From positions 3,618,676 to 3,682,675 of the forward strand of contig NZ_CP147012.1 in assembly GCF_037126285.1 (NCBI RefSeq): DNA of 64,000 nt, written 5' to 3'. Shown here piece after piece: positions 52,202 through 61,813 of this stretch. How positions within the stretch are numbered: position 1 is the stretch's first letter; the number at the start of each line of letters is the position of its first letter. The notes under the pieces are model-generated. The model saw only the letters and a list, made by a program, of their open reading frames with translations. It ran no database searches and had not been told where the DNA came from. The position numbers and the translations under genes are program-made. This stretch comes from Bernardetia sp. MNP-M8 (lineage in GTDB: Bacteria; Bacteroidota; Bacteroidia; Cytophagales; Bernardetiaceae).

Positions 52202-53527
52202 TTACTTTACAAATTCCCAAGCAAAATTAGTTCCTTTGTGTTCGACAACAATTTTGTTTACAGCACCAGATGAATAATCGACTGTTCCTTCATATTTATT
52301 TTCTTCTTTCTGATTGAGCAAAACGGAATTAACTTTTAGTCCATTTGTTATATGTTTCTCAATGCGATAACGGAGTGTTGTTGCAAGGGAAGTAGAAGTA
52401 TTTTCAGGATACCAACCACGAATTATATCCACAAAAGCAACCAAGTTTTCATTTTTTTCAGTTTTAACAGTAAGTTGAACAAAATTATTCACTATTTGTG
52501 CGCTTTCAACTTGTAGTTTTGTTTCCAAATCATTCTCTAAAAAGCGTTGAGCGAGTAGTTTTTTATTTGTTTCATTCACGTCAGGAAATTGTATTCCTGC
52601 TTGTTGTGTGTATGTAATAGTTACTTCATTTCCATTTTCAAGAAGCATTTTTCCTTCGTAATTATTCTGTTCTGCTTTTTCAAAACTTAACTTTTCTATT
52701 GTTTTAACGCCATATTTTTTTCTCATTACATATTGAAAGTAGCTTGAAACTGCTGCTTTATCTTGCTTTGGAAACACACCTGTTTGTGGATCAAGAGTTA
52801 AAGGAAGTTCGCTTCCATTGTCAGTCGTAACAATGACATCAAATCCATTTCCTACAGTAGGAATAAGTTTTACTTTTTCAGTAGGAATCCCCATTGATCG
52901 GATTAGATAACGCTTCGTACTAGATTCTAAAATTTCTTTCCAAACAGGTTTTAAAAGACCTATTTTATCTTTTCCAACTCGCACAAAAATAGTTGCTGTT
53001 GGCATTGCAGCATCTTCAAAAGTAGTTTTGGCTAGATAAACCCACTCATCATCAGTAATAGAAGGTGTTTTTTCTAAATGAATAGTTTGTTTTATATCTC
53101 CCCAATGCTTTTTTTCTAGTTGTAAGTCAGTTATTTTCTGTTTGAATGCTTTTTCAATTTCAGACTCTAAAAATACTCTTATCTGCTCTTCATCTGATGG
53201 TGTTTTATCTTTTGGAATAAATTTTTGAACTGAACTTCCTTTAGTCAAAACAAGTGTATCTCCTTTAAAATCAAATTGATAACTATCAGCAATTCCATAA
53301 GCCATTACTTTTAATGTATTTTCATTAATTTCATAGTCTCTTTCAGTAATGTTATCAAAAGTTATTTTTTCATCTGTAACTTGAAGTGTACTTTTGTAAT
53401 CTGAACGCACCCATTCGCCCTCTAATTTAGAAGAACTAGAACAGCTACTCAAAAAAACGAGCCCTACAAAACTTCCTGTATAAAATAGTTTTGATAGAAA
53501 ATAAGGATATGTATGTTTAAATTTCAT
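52202..53527 (-). CDS. Lipoprotein of unknown function
   Basis: A 441-residue lipoprotein with leader ending VGLVFLSSC (lipobox cysteine at about 29) and a Ser-rich start. Residues 32-110 form a small lipocalin-like module (KLEGEWVRSDYKSTLQVTDEKITFDN). The rest contains at least two repeats of a roughly 110-residue domain (FLESEIEKAFKQKITDLQLEKKHWG; FLENDLETKLQVESAQIVNNFVQ), each with an alpha-helix and a sheet and ENGNEVTITYTQQAG-type strands. I do not recognise the family. Location is inner-leaflet or outer-membrane periplasmic. Confidence 0.6.
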   Translation of the reverse strand: MKFKHTYPYFLSKLFYTGSFVGLVFLSSCSSSSKLEGEWVRSDYKSTLQVTDEKITFDNITERDYEINENTLKVMAYGIADSYQFDFKGDTLVLTKGSSVQKFIPKDKTPSDEEQIRVFLESEIEKAFKQKITDLQLEKKHWGDIKQTIHLEKTPSITDDEWVYLAKTTFEDAAMPTATIFVRVGKDKIGLLKPVWKEILESSTKRYLIRSMGIPTEKVKLIPTVGNGFDVIVTTDNGSELPLTLDPQTGVFPKQDKAAVSSYFQYVMRKKYGVKTIEKLSFEKAEQNNYEGKMLLENGNEVTITYTQQAGIQFPDVNETNKKLLAQRFLENDLETKLQVESAQIVNNFVQLTVKTEKNENLVAFVDIIRGWYPENTSTSLATTLRYRIEKHITNGLKVNSVLLNQKEENKYEGTVDYSSGAVNKIVVEHKGTNFAWEFVK

Positions 53528-53533
53528 GATAGA

Positions 53534-53588
53534 TTTTATTTTGAATAAACTATTTTTTTATTTTGAATAAACTATTTTTTTATTTTAC
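53534..53588. repeat. Tandem repeat upstream of a lipoprotein gene
   Basis: A unit TATTTTGAATAAACTATTTT, about 25 bases long, occurs twice in direct tandem and then partially a third time. It lies 7 bases upstream of the lipoprotein start codon, in its 5' region. The rest of the 356-bp gap to lspA shows a -7-like TAAATTTG at 53790-53797 only. Confidence 0.8.
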
Positions 53589-53883
53589 ATACGAAGTGTA
53601 TGTTACAAGGCTGCAAAAGTAAGAAATTTTTGACTTTTTAGACAGATTAGTCATTTTGAAATGCTGTAAAAAAGTTTTTTTAGAGATTCTTTCTTTATTT
53701 TTTCAGTATTTTTTAGCTTTTTTATAAGAATTAATAACTCTAGTCGCTAAAACTTGTTAAGTCTTACTAATTAAACGCTTCATTTTTAATAAATTTGTAG
53801 TTACGTTTTGCAAATCTGATTGTGTAGCCTATCAATTAGATTTTAATACACGCCAAATTACTTTTTGATTTTCTAAAAATTAC

Positions 53884-54660
53884 ATGAAATACCTACCTTA
53901 TTTTCTTATTGCGCTAGGCGTAATTCTTATTGACCAAGCTCTCAAATTATATATTCATTCTACACTTTCTCTAGGTGAAGACATTCTGATTTTTGGCGAC
54001 TGGTTCAAACTTCATTATACACTCAACCCTGGAATGGCATTTGGTATTACGTTGGGTTCTGATTATGGAAAACTTATTCTGACTGTATTTAGAATTTTTG
54101 CAGGAATAGGAATTGCTTATGTGATGGCTCGTGCTGCATTGCGTGATGCTCCAAAAGGCTTTGTTTTTAGTATGGCTCTTATTTTAGGAGGAGCATTTGG
54201 AAATATTGTAGATTCTACTTTTTATGGTGTTTTTATAGAAGGAAATGCTGTTGCTATGTACGGAAATGAACCAAGTTTTTATCCTTGGTTTCATGGGCAA
54301 GTAATCGATATGTTTTATTTTGATATTGCTTCAGGTTATTTTCCTGATAATTTGCCTTTTGTTGGTGGCGACCATTACTCATTTTTTCCAATTTTTAATA
54401 TCGCTGATGCAGCTATTTTTATAGGAGTTTGTATTATCTTGATTTGGCAAAAACGTTTCTTTCCAAAAGAAGAAGTGGTTGAAATAGAAGTGGAAAAATC
54501 TTTAGAAGATGAAATTAGAACAGACAACTCAAGTAATACAGAAAATACAGAAGAAGATAAAATATCTGATACATCTGATGAAGATACAACTATCTTTGTA
54601 GCAGGAGAAAATGATTTAAAAGAAGATAAAATAAATGAAGACTTTAAAAAAGAGAATTAG
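53884..54660 (+). CDS. lspA: Lipoprotein signal peptidase (signal peptidase II)
   Basis: A 258-residue aspartyl protease that cleaves prolipoproteins in the inner membrane after lipid attachment. The catalytic pair is D110 (GNIVDSTFYG) and D175 (FNIADAAIFIG). QALKLYIHST (18-27) and HYTLNPGMAFG (44-54) are family motifs. Compared with a typical length of about 160-170 residues it carries an insert between the two Asp motifs (about 112-165, GNAVAMYGNEPSFYPWFHG) and a 60-residue acidic C-terminal tail (Glu/Asp/Ser/Thr-rich). Several lipoprotein genes in the window are potential clients. Confidence 0.95.
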   Translation: MKYLPYFLIALGVILIDQALKLYIHSTLSLGEDILIFGDWFKLHYTLNPGMAFGITLGSDYGKLILTVFRIFAGIGIAYVMARAALRDAPKGFVFSMALILGGAFGNIVDSTFYGVFIEGNAVAMYGNEPSFYPWFHGQVIDMFYFDIASGYFPDNLPFVGGDHYSFFPIFNIADAAIFIGVCIILIWQKRFFPKEEVVEIEVEKSLEDEIRTDNSSNTENTEEDKISDTSDEDTTIFVAGENDLKEDKINEDFKKEN

Positions 54661-54708
54661 TCTTTAAATCAAAGAAAAAACTGTTTTGAATATAATTTAT
54701 TTGAACAA

Positions 54709-54750
54709 AAAAATCCTGTAAAATCGTTTACGTTTTACAGGATTTTTGAT
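54709..54750. terminator. Bidirectional terminator after lspA
   Basis: AAAAATCCTGTAAAA (54709-54723), loop of 9, TTTTACAGGATTTTT (54733-54747): a perfect 15-bp stem between convergent genes. Confidence 0.92.
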
Positions 54751-54834
54751 TTTTACTTAATTATTTGGTGATGTTACAAACTGCCACCATGCCCTTGTTA
54801 GTATTTTAGCGAAGCGACACAAACAATCAAATAA

Positions 54835-56262
54835 TTATTTCTTTGCTCGTTTTAGTTCGTCTTCTTTGATGGTAAGTGAATACAAATCTTTTCCATCTTT
54901 GTCTTTATAAGTAATTGTCAGGATACGTTCTTTACGTTTTCCATCAATTTCAATGACTGCGTAATTGTGTTTTCCTACAATAAATGACTCTTTAATGGCT
55001 GTCGGATTTTCGTCTTCTTTTGGTGTGGCAGAACCTGCTGTAATGGAAGAAGAAGTAATATCATACAAAGGATAATCATTTTCACGTTCCATTTTAGTAA
55101 TTACACTATGATGACGGTCACCTGTCAGGAAAATTACACCTTCAATATTTTGTTTTTGAATGGCATCCAATACTTTCTGACGTTCTTCTTTGTAGGTTGC
55201 ATAGTTTTCAAAGATTGCACTTTCATTTAAAACCTGTCCACCAGCTACCACAAATTTAAAAGGAGCTTTACTAGAAACTAAAGACTCAATAAGCCACTGC
55301 ACCTGTTTTTCGCCAAAATAACTTTTATTTTCAGCTTCATAATCTTGTGCTTGTCTGAAAGTACGATTATCTAACATAAAAAACTGTGCATCTCCCCACG
55401 TAAAAGTGCTTACTACATTATTTGCCCCTTCTATAATACTTGTATTTTGGCTGTGCCAAAAAAGTTGAAAGGCTTCTGTAGTAATATCTTTATTGGCAAA
55501 TGTATAGTCAGAATCATTAGGGCCAAAATCGTGGTCATCCCAAGTAGCATAATTATGAATACCTGCTAAAAGAGGTTGCATTTCTGGAAGCGAACGAGTA
55601 TGTGTATAACGGTGCATAATTCCCGAACGACTGCCCCAGTCTGGGTCACGTAAATAAGTATTATCTCCACCCCAAACCATAAAATCAACATTTTCTTTAT
55701 AAAGAGAAGTGAAAATTTCATACTCACTTCCATATCCTTTTCCAGGACGGTCAGCTTCAGGTTCGTTTACATACACACAAGAGCCAAAAGCAAATTTAAT
55801 TTTTGGTGGGTCAGTTCGGTATTGCCAAAGTAGTTGAGTTTGGCATTTCAAATCATACTCAAAAGGAACTTCTTTATCATTTATGAATACTTTATATTCA
55901 TATTTTGTAGAATGCTCAAGATTTCTCAAAACTGGTTTTGCAACAAAAGCTGTTAGAGAGTTCGTTTGGATAGGTTCTGTAAATTGGAAGGGTGCATCTG
56001 AAATAGCTTTTTCTGTTGCTAGATTTAATTTTGGACGATAAGCAATATGTACTTTTGCAGCTTTTTTGGTTTGTACCCAAAGACCAATTTCACTCATTTC
56101 AGAATACCCAACCATAGGACCTGACTGTACAAATTCAGTTTTTAAAGCACTTTTAACCTCTTCTTGAGCAAAAGAGGATGTAGAAAAGATAATTGCAAAT
56201 ACGATTGACAAATAAGTTAAAGAAAACAGCTTTCTATGAGATATGTTTTGACAAAAGTTCAT
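54835..56262 (-). CDS. phoD: PhoD-like alkaline phosphatase
   Basis: A 475-residue exported phosphodiesterase/phosphomonoesterase of the PhoD family. A signal peptide (about 13-32, LTYLSIVFAIIFSTSSFAQ) precedes an N-terminal Ig-like domain (about 45-140) and the metallo-domain. Motifs include FAFGSCVY, FMVWGGDNTYL, ATWDDHDFGPNDSD and VIFLTGDRHHSVIT, which provide the Fe/Ca ligands. It probably acts in the periplasm and releases phosphate from phosphodiesters or teichoic-like polymers. It is convergent to lspA. Confidence 0.88.
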   Translation of the reverse strand: MNFCQNISHRKLFSLTYLSIVFAIIFSTSSFAQEEVKSALKTEFVQSGPMVGYSEMSEIGLWVQTKKAAKVHIAYRPKLNLATEKAISDAPFQFTEPIQTNSLTAFVAKPVLRNLEHSTKYEYKVFINDKEVPFEYDLKCQTQLLWQYRTDPPKIKFAFGSCVYVNEPEADRPGKGYGSEYEIFTSLYKENVDFMVWGGDNTYLRDPDWGSRSGIMHRYTHTRSLPEMQPLLAGIHNYATWDDHDFGPNDSDYTFANKDITTEAFQLFWHSQNTSIIEGANNVVSTFTWGDAQFFMLDNRTFRQAQDYEAENKSYFGEKQVQWLIESLVSSKAPFKFVVAGGQVLNESAIFENYATYKEERQKVLDAIQKQNIEGVIFLTGDRHHSVITKMERENDYPLYDITSSSITAGSATPKEDENPTAIKESFIVGKHNYAVIEIDGKRKERILTITYKDKDGKDLYSLTIKEDELKRAKK

Positions 56263-56360
56263 TAGATAAGGGATTTGTTATAACAGATAATTATTTTCTG
56301 TAAAAATACGCATCTTTTTAAAAAAGAATGATTAATTTCTTATTAATGATAGTTGGTTTC

Positions 56361-57803
56361 TTACTCTTCATTGGTAACAGCTACTATTTTTTGAATGATT
56401 TTGTCAAGTAATTCGACTTCATGTTGTAAGTAACTTAAATAAAGTAATTTGTTTTCTTGATTACTTTCCATTTTCATCAAATTCATTAATCCCAAAATAG
56501 TTGCAACAGGTCTTCTAACTTCGTGAGACTGTTGCCAAGCTATTTCTTTCAAACGCTCATTTTGCTTTTGTATTCTAATCTCTTTTCGCTTTTGATCCGT
56601 AATATCTGTTACAGCAAGCACAAATGTTTCTATTTGATTATCTTCATTCTGTATGGGAGATATTTTTGTTAAGTATACTTGCTCTTTATAATCTACTTCA
56701 TACGAAACGGTAAGACCTCGCCAAATTTTGGGAATAGCTTCTTGTAATTTACGATATAACTGAGGAAGAAGCATTTCACTTGCATGTTTGCCAAAAAAGT
56801 TCCTTGGATTAATATCATACATCTTATAGCCTTGTCCTCCTGTATATAGAACAATCATATTTTTATCTATTAATGAAATAGAACCATCAGGAAAATTTTG
56901 TGCAAGAATATCTAAATCATGTTGTAGTTTTTTGGCTTGAGAAGTTATATTTTTATATTTTGTTATGTCTTCTAAATTATGAGAAATTCCAATAATATCG
57001 GTATTTTTATCATAGACAGGAAGTAATCTAAACTGCCACCAATTTTCTCCTTCATGTTTCTCCACTTCAATAGTTTCTCCAGCTAATACTCTTTCATAAT
57101 ATTGCTTAAATTCGTCTTGAAATACTGGTAATATAAAATCTAGCAAAAAATCTCCTTTTTTTGGTTCTTTTCCAAAAACGATTTTACATATATTTTTTGT
57201 AACTTGATTTGTATGAATAATTCTTAAATCTTTACCAATAAAACTTTTTGAATAATTACTACTCTCATAAAGAGAATCAAGCATGTTGAGGGTATATTCT
57301 TGTACTTGGATAGCCTCTGTTGCTGCTAAATGAGTTTTAAGTTGCTCAATAACTAAATCGGCAAGAGATTGGAGAATTTCTTTTTCTTTAGTAGTAAGTA
57401 CACGAGGTGTTTTATCCAAAATACAAATTGTACCTAAATTATACTTTCCTTCAACTTTTAAAGGAACAGCAGCATAAAAGCGCAACCCAAACTCTCCACG
57501 CACCAAAGAGTGATTTAAGGTAGCTGGATTTTTGATGGCATTTTGTATTTCATAAAATTCATCTGAAAAAATAGCTGAGCTACAGAGTCCTTTTTCTTTT
57601 GGAATTTCTTGTATATCTAATCCTTCAATTGATTTAAACCAAATTCTATCTTTATCGACTAAAGAAATAATAGAAATAGGAACATTAAATAGTTGAACGG
57701 CAAGTTTAGTAATTCTGTCAAATGCACTATCAGCAGGAGTATCTAATATTTGATATTTATTCAGAATATTCAAACGTTCTTGTTCCGATGTTTTATCGAA
57801 CAT
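56361..57803 (-). CDS. GAF-PAS-PAS sensor with DHp-like tail but no ATPase domain
   Basis: The start is placed at the internal ATG 57803 (MFDKTSEQERLNILNKYQI), which is where the usual family N terminus begins. The upstream 16 codons look non-coding. In the 480-residue product, GAF covers about 20-155 (FNVPISIISLVDKDRIWFKS, GLCSSAIF), PAS 1 about 175-295, PAS 2 about 310-415, and the DHp-like tail 425-480 with H-E-x-x-R-P (WQQSHEVRRPVATILGL). No HATPase (N, G1, F, G2 boxes) follows. It may be a one-component receiver-like partner, or depend on a separate ATPase protein. Confidence 0.8.
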   Translation of the reverse strand: MFDKTSEQERLNILNKYQILDTPADSAFDRITKLAVQLFNVPISIISLVDKDRIWFKSIEGLDIQEIPKEKGLCSSAIFSDEFYEIQNAIKNPATLNHSLVRGEFGLRFYAAVPLKVEGKYNLGTICILDKTPRVLTTKEKEILQSLADLVIEQLKTHLAATEAIQVQEYTLNMLDSLYESSNYSKSFIGKDLRIIHTNQVTKNICKIVFGKEPKKGDFLLDFILPVFQDEFKQYYERVLAGETIEVEKHEGENWWQFRLLPVYDKNTDIIGISHNLEDITKYKNITSQAKKLQHDLDILAQNFPDGSISLIDKNMIVLYTGGQGYKMYDINPRNFFGKHASEMLLPQLYRKLQEAIPKIWRGLTVSYEVDYKEQVYLTKISPIQNEDNQIETFVLAVTDITDQKRKEIRIQKQNERLKEIAWQQSHEVRRPVATILGLMNLMKMESNQENKLLYLSYLQHEVELLDKIIQKIVAVTNEE

Positions 57804-58023
57804 ACGAATAATTTTAGAGAACGTAATTACGTAAGTATTGAGATTCAACAAACAAAATCAATTTTTTGTTTTCCTTTATTTAGCTGATTATAATTTTTTT
57901 GTAAAAGACATTTTATTGAAAATACTTATAATTGCTTTACAGGGACATTTAATAGCGTCTTTTTTTAAGAAAAATAACTAGGTTATTAGAGAAAATTCAC
58001 TTGAATTGATACTTCTTTCAAAA

Positions 58024-58054
58024 TTGCAAATTCCCTTTCAGATTCGTAACTTTG
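58024..58054 (+). promoter_or_regulatory. Promoter of secA
   Basis: TTG (58024-58026), 20 bases, TAACTTTG (58047-58054). It gives a leader of about 218 nt before the ATG at 58279. The gap 57852-58278 shows nothing else of note. Confidence 0.5.
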
Positions 58055-58278
58055 TATGTTATTATAAATCAATAGATTCTGCCATTTTGTCGGTCTTAGT
58101 TTATCATTTACCCTTTTTTATTCATTTTAAATAAAAAATGAGTAAAATTTGGACAAAAAAACGCCTTTGCTTAATTTTTGACTTAGATAGAAAAGCATCT
58201 GCAAAACAGCAAAACACAAAAGAGCTATTTAACAGCAGCTATATTAATAAGCAATCAATACGAACTATATAAAATATT

Positions 58279-61200
58279 ATGTTTAACTCAATTACAAATG
58301 TGGTCGCAAAAGTATTCGGTACAAAATCGGAACGAGATCGCAAAAAACTCATTCCTTACGTAGAACAAGTAAACCAAGAATACAAACAACTTCATGGATT
58401 GACAGACGATCAGTTAAGAGCTAAAACTCGTGATGTAAGAGCAGAAATAAATGAACACGTATCAAAAATAGATATAGAAATTGCAGAATTTAAAAAGCAA
58501 ATTGCAGATGACCCAGAAATGGACATCAATGCAAAAGAAAAAATATTTGTACAAATAGATAAATTAGAAAAAGATAGAAATGTTAAGTTAGATGAAGTAT
58601 TAGATAAAGTTTTGCCAACTGTTTTTGCTATCGTAAAGGATACAGCTAGACGTTTTACAGAAAATAAGAAAATTACGGTAAAAGCAACTGACCACGACCG
58701 TAGAATTATACAAAAAAGACAACAAGAAGGACGTTATAATAACGAAATTGAAATTACAGGAGAAGGAGATAATGCAACCGTTACATGGCACAACAAATGG
58801 ACAGCCATGGGGCAAGAAATTGAGTGGAATATGGTTCATTACGATGTCCAAATTATGGGTGGTGTGGTGCTTTATGAAGGCAGAATTTCGGAAATGGCAA
58901 CTGGAGAAGGTAAAACATTAGTGGCTACTCTTCCAGCTTTCTTGCGTGCTTTGTCAGGAAAAGGAGTTCATGTAATTACAGTAAATGATTATCTTGCAAA
59001 ACGAGATTCTGAATGGGTTGCACCTATTTTTGAGTTTCATGAAATGATGGTTGATTGTATCGACAAACATCAGCCAAACACTGAAGCAAGAAGAAGAGCT
59101 TACGCAGCAGATATCACTTATGGTACAAATAACGAATTTGGTTTTGATTATTTGCGTGATAATATGGCTCGTGAAACTGAAGAACTTGTTCAACGTGGAC
59201 ATTACTTTGCCATGATTGATGAGGTAGACTCTGTGTTGATTGATGATGCTCGTACGCCTCTTATTATTTCTGGTCCTGTTCAAGATGCAGGAACACAAGA
59301 ATATGATATTTTCAAACCTCGTATTGAGAAATTAGTTGGACTTCAACGTAAGTTAGCTCAAGATTTCTTGCAAGATGCTAAACAAAAAATAAAAGCAGGA
59401 AATGAGAAAGAAGGTGGCTTATCGCTTTTTAGAGCCTTTAGAGGTCTTCCTGAATATAAACCTTTGATTAAGTTTTTGAGTGAATCAGGAATGAAAGCGT
59501 TACTTCAAAAAACGGAAAACGAATATTTAGCAGATAATGCTCGTCGTATGCCTGAAGCTGATGAACCTTTATATTTCTTTGTGGAGAAAAAACAAAATAA
59601 GGTTCAGCTTACAGAAAAAGGAACTCAAGCCATTACAAGAGATGGAGAAGACCCTCGTTTCTTTATTCTTCCTGATGTTGCTACAAAAATTGCTCGTATA
59701 GACAATGATAAAGACCTCACAGATAAAGAAAAGCTAGAAACCAAAGAGAGATTACTTACTGATTACTCTATCAAAACATCACGTATTCATACTGTAACAC
59801 AACTTTTGAAAGCATATACACTTTTTGAAAAAGATGTGGATTATGTAGTGATGGAAGATAAAGTAAAAATTGTAGATGAAAAAACAGGGCGTATTATGGA
59901 TGGTCGTCGTTATTCTGACGGTCTGCATCAAGCCTTAGAAGCAAAAGAAAGTGTAGAAATTGAAGATGCAACACAAACCTACGCAACGGTTACACTTCAA
60001 AATTATTTCCGTATGTACTACCGTCTTTCTGGTATGACAGGTACAGCCGAAACAGAGGCAACAGAGTTTTGGGAAATCTATAAACTTGATGTTGTGATTG
60101 TTCCTACCAACCGTCCTATCCAAAGAGATGACAGACAGGATAAAATTTTCCGTTCAGTTCGTGAAAAATATAATGCTGTAGCTGATGAAATTCAGCATTC
60201 TGTACAACAAGGAAGACCTGTTCTTGTAGGTACAACTTCAGTAGAAAATTCGGAAATTTTGAGTAGAATGCTTCAAATGCGTAAGATTCCACATGAAGTT
60301 CTGAATGCAAAACAACACCAAAAAGAATCTGAAATTGTTGCAAAAGCAGGTATTTCAGGAAATGTTACGATTGCAACTAACATGGCAGGACGTGGAACGG
60401 ATATTAAACTTTCTCCAGAGTCTAAAAAAGCAGGTGGACTAGCTATTATTGGAACAGAGCGTCATGATTCTCGTCGTGTTGATAGACAGTTACGTGGTCG
60501 TGCTGGTCGTCAGGGTGATGTTGGTATCTCGCAGTTTTTTGTTTCTTTGGAAGATCCATTGATGCGTATGTTTGGTTCTGACAGAATTGCCAAAATTATG
60601 GATAGATTGGGATTAGAAGAAGGTGAAGTAATTCAGCATTCTATGATTACCAAATCTATTGAAAATGCACAGCGTAAAGTAGAAGAAAATCACTTTGGCT
60701 CTCGTAAAAACCTTCTTGAGTATGATGATGTAATGAATCAACAAAGAGAAGTTATTTACAAACGTCGTCGTAATGCTCTTTTTGGTGAGCGTTTGGAATT
60801 AGATATTATGCTTATTTTTGCAAAAGTATCAGATCAATTAGTACAGATTTATAAAGGAGATTTTGAATCATTCCATTTAGAAGTATTTTCTCTTTTAGGA
60901 ATCCAGACAGAAATTACAAAATCTGAATTCCAATCTCTAAATGATCAAACTCTTTCTCAACGTCTTTATGAAGAAGCCTATAATGCGTATCGTCAGAAAA
61001 ATAAAGATATTGCAGCAAAGGTAGTTCCTACTTTAGAAAACATATTTGCAGAACGTGGAGGAAATGCAAGAGATATAATTATTCCTATTACTGACCAACG
61101 TAGAATGGTTCAGATGCCTGTCAATATTGAGGAAACAATTGAGAAAAAAGGTGCAAATCTTGTTGCTACTTTAGAACAAACAATGGTACTTTCTATCATT

Positions 61201-61695
61201 GATAATCTTTGGAAAGAACATTTGAGAAACATGGATGATTTGAGACAGCAAGTACAAATGGCTCGTTTCGAACAAAAAGATCCATTGGTTATCTATAAAA
61301 TGGAAGCCTTCCAATTATTTAGGTCACTTTTAGATGAAATCAACCAAGAAATTACGTCTTTCCTTTCTCGTGCAAAACTTCATGAACCTGATCCAGAAGA
61401 ATTACAAGCTCTTCAAAATGCTCAACGTCGTCAGTTAGAAATGCAGATGCGTAGAGAACAAGAAGCGAAACAACAGATGGCTGTAAATCGTGCAGAAGAA
61501 GTTGATACAACAAGCGACAATCAAAGAGCCCACGGAACGCAGCAAAATATAGCTCCTACTGCTCCAAGAACAGTTTCACAAGAACCTGGAAGAAACGATG
61601 TTGTTACAGTTCGTTATAAAAATGGACAAGTAAAACAAGGTAAATATAAAAGTGTAATGAGTGATGTACGCAATGGAGAATGCGTAATAATTTAA
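58279..61695 (+). CDS. secA: Preprotein translocase ATPase SecA
   Basis: The 1138-residue motor that drives unfolded preproteins through SecYEG. Walker A GEGKT is at 209-213 and DEVDS (Walker B) at 314-318. The preprotein cross-linking domain and the second RecA fold follow, with TNMAGRGTDI and GRAGRQGD in NBD2. The C-terminal scaffold and wing contain SIIDNLWKEHLRNMDDLRQQ. The about 50-residue insertion near residues 85-130 and the long C-terminal tail (about 1010-1138) are typical of Bacteroidota SecA. The final C-terminal zinc motif (CxCxSGxxxxxCH) is absent and is replaced by a short end GECVII. Confidence 0.98.
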   Translation: MFNSITNVVAKVFGTKSERDRKKLIPYVEQVNQEYKQLHGLTDDQLRAKTRDVRAEINEHVSKIDIEIAEFKKQIADDPEMDINAKEKIFVQIDKLEKDRNVKLDEVLDKVLPTVFAIVKDTARRFTENKKITVKATDHDRRIIQKRQQEGRYNNEIEITGEGDNATVTWHNKWTAMGQEIEWNMVHYDVQIMGGVVLYEGRISEMATGEGKTLVATLPAFLRALSGKGVHVITVNDYLAKRDSEWVAPIFEFHEMMVDCIDKHQPNTEARRRAYAADITYGTNNEFGFDYLRDNMARETEELVQRGHYFAMIDEVDSVLIDDARTPLIISGPVQDAGTQEYDIFKPRIEKLVGLQRKLAQDFLQDAKQKIKAGNEKEGGLSLFRAFRGLPEYKPLIKFLSESGMKALLQKTENEYLADNARRMPEADEPLYFFVEKKQNKVQLTEKGTQAITRDGEDPRFFILPDVATKIARIDNDKDLTDKEKLETKERLLTDYSIKTSRIHTVTQLLKAYTLFEKDVDYVVMEDKVKIVDEKTGRIMDGRRYSDGLHQALEAKESVEIEDATQTYATVTLQNYFRMYYRLSGMTGTAETEATEFWEIYKLDVVIVPTNRPIQRDDRQDKIFRSVREKYNAVADEIQHSVQQGRPVLVGTTSVENSEILSRMLQMRKIPHEVLNAKQHQKESEIVAKAGISGNVTIATNMAGRGTDIKLSPESKKAGGLAIIGTERHDSRRVDRQLRGRAGRQGDVGISQFFVSLEDPLMRMFGSDRIAKIMDRLGLEEGEVIQHSMITKSIENAQRKVEENHFGSRKNLLEYDDVMNQQREVIYKRRRNALFGERLELDIMLIFAKVSDQLVQIYKGDFESFHLEVFSLLGIQTEITKSEFQSLNDQTLSQRLYEEAYNAYRQKNKDIAAKVVPTLENIFAERGGNARDIIIPITDQRRMVQMPVNIEETIEKKGANLVATLEQTMVLSIIDNLWKEHLRNMDDLRQQVQMARFEQKDPLVIYKMEAFQLFRSLLDEINQEITSFLSRAKLHEPDPEELQALQNAQRRQLEMQMRREQEAKQQMAVNRAEEVDTTSDNQRAHGTQQNIAPTAPRTVSQEPGRNDVVTVRYKNGQVKQGKYKSVMSDVRNGECVII

Positions 61696-61700
61696 TGTAG

Positions 61701-61787
61701 AATACGCTTTAGCGTATTTTGTATTTATACTCTAACATTTACATTTTAAATATAAAAAAGCAACTTCAATAAATGGAGTTGCTTTTT
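61701..61787 (+). terminator. Tandem terminator hairpins after secA
   Basis: First AATACGCT/AGCGTATT (61701-61718), then AAAAAGCAACT/GGAGTTGCTTTTT (61755-61787) with a T6 tail. The second is a typical Rho-independent terminator. Confidence 0.8.
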
Positions 61788-61813
61788 TAGTAACTAATTT
61801 ATCTTTTAATTCT

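Noticed and set aside
53534-53588. CRISPR-like or satellite array upstream of a lipoprotein
   Set aside because: Only two and a fraction units, directly adjacent without spacers; a slippage-type tandem repeat.
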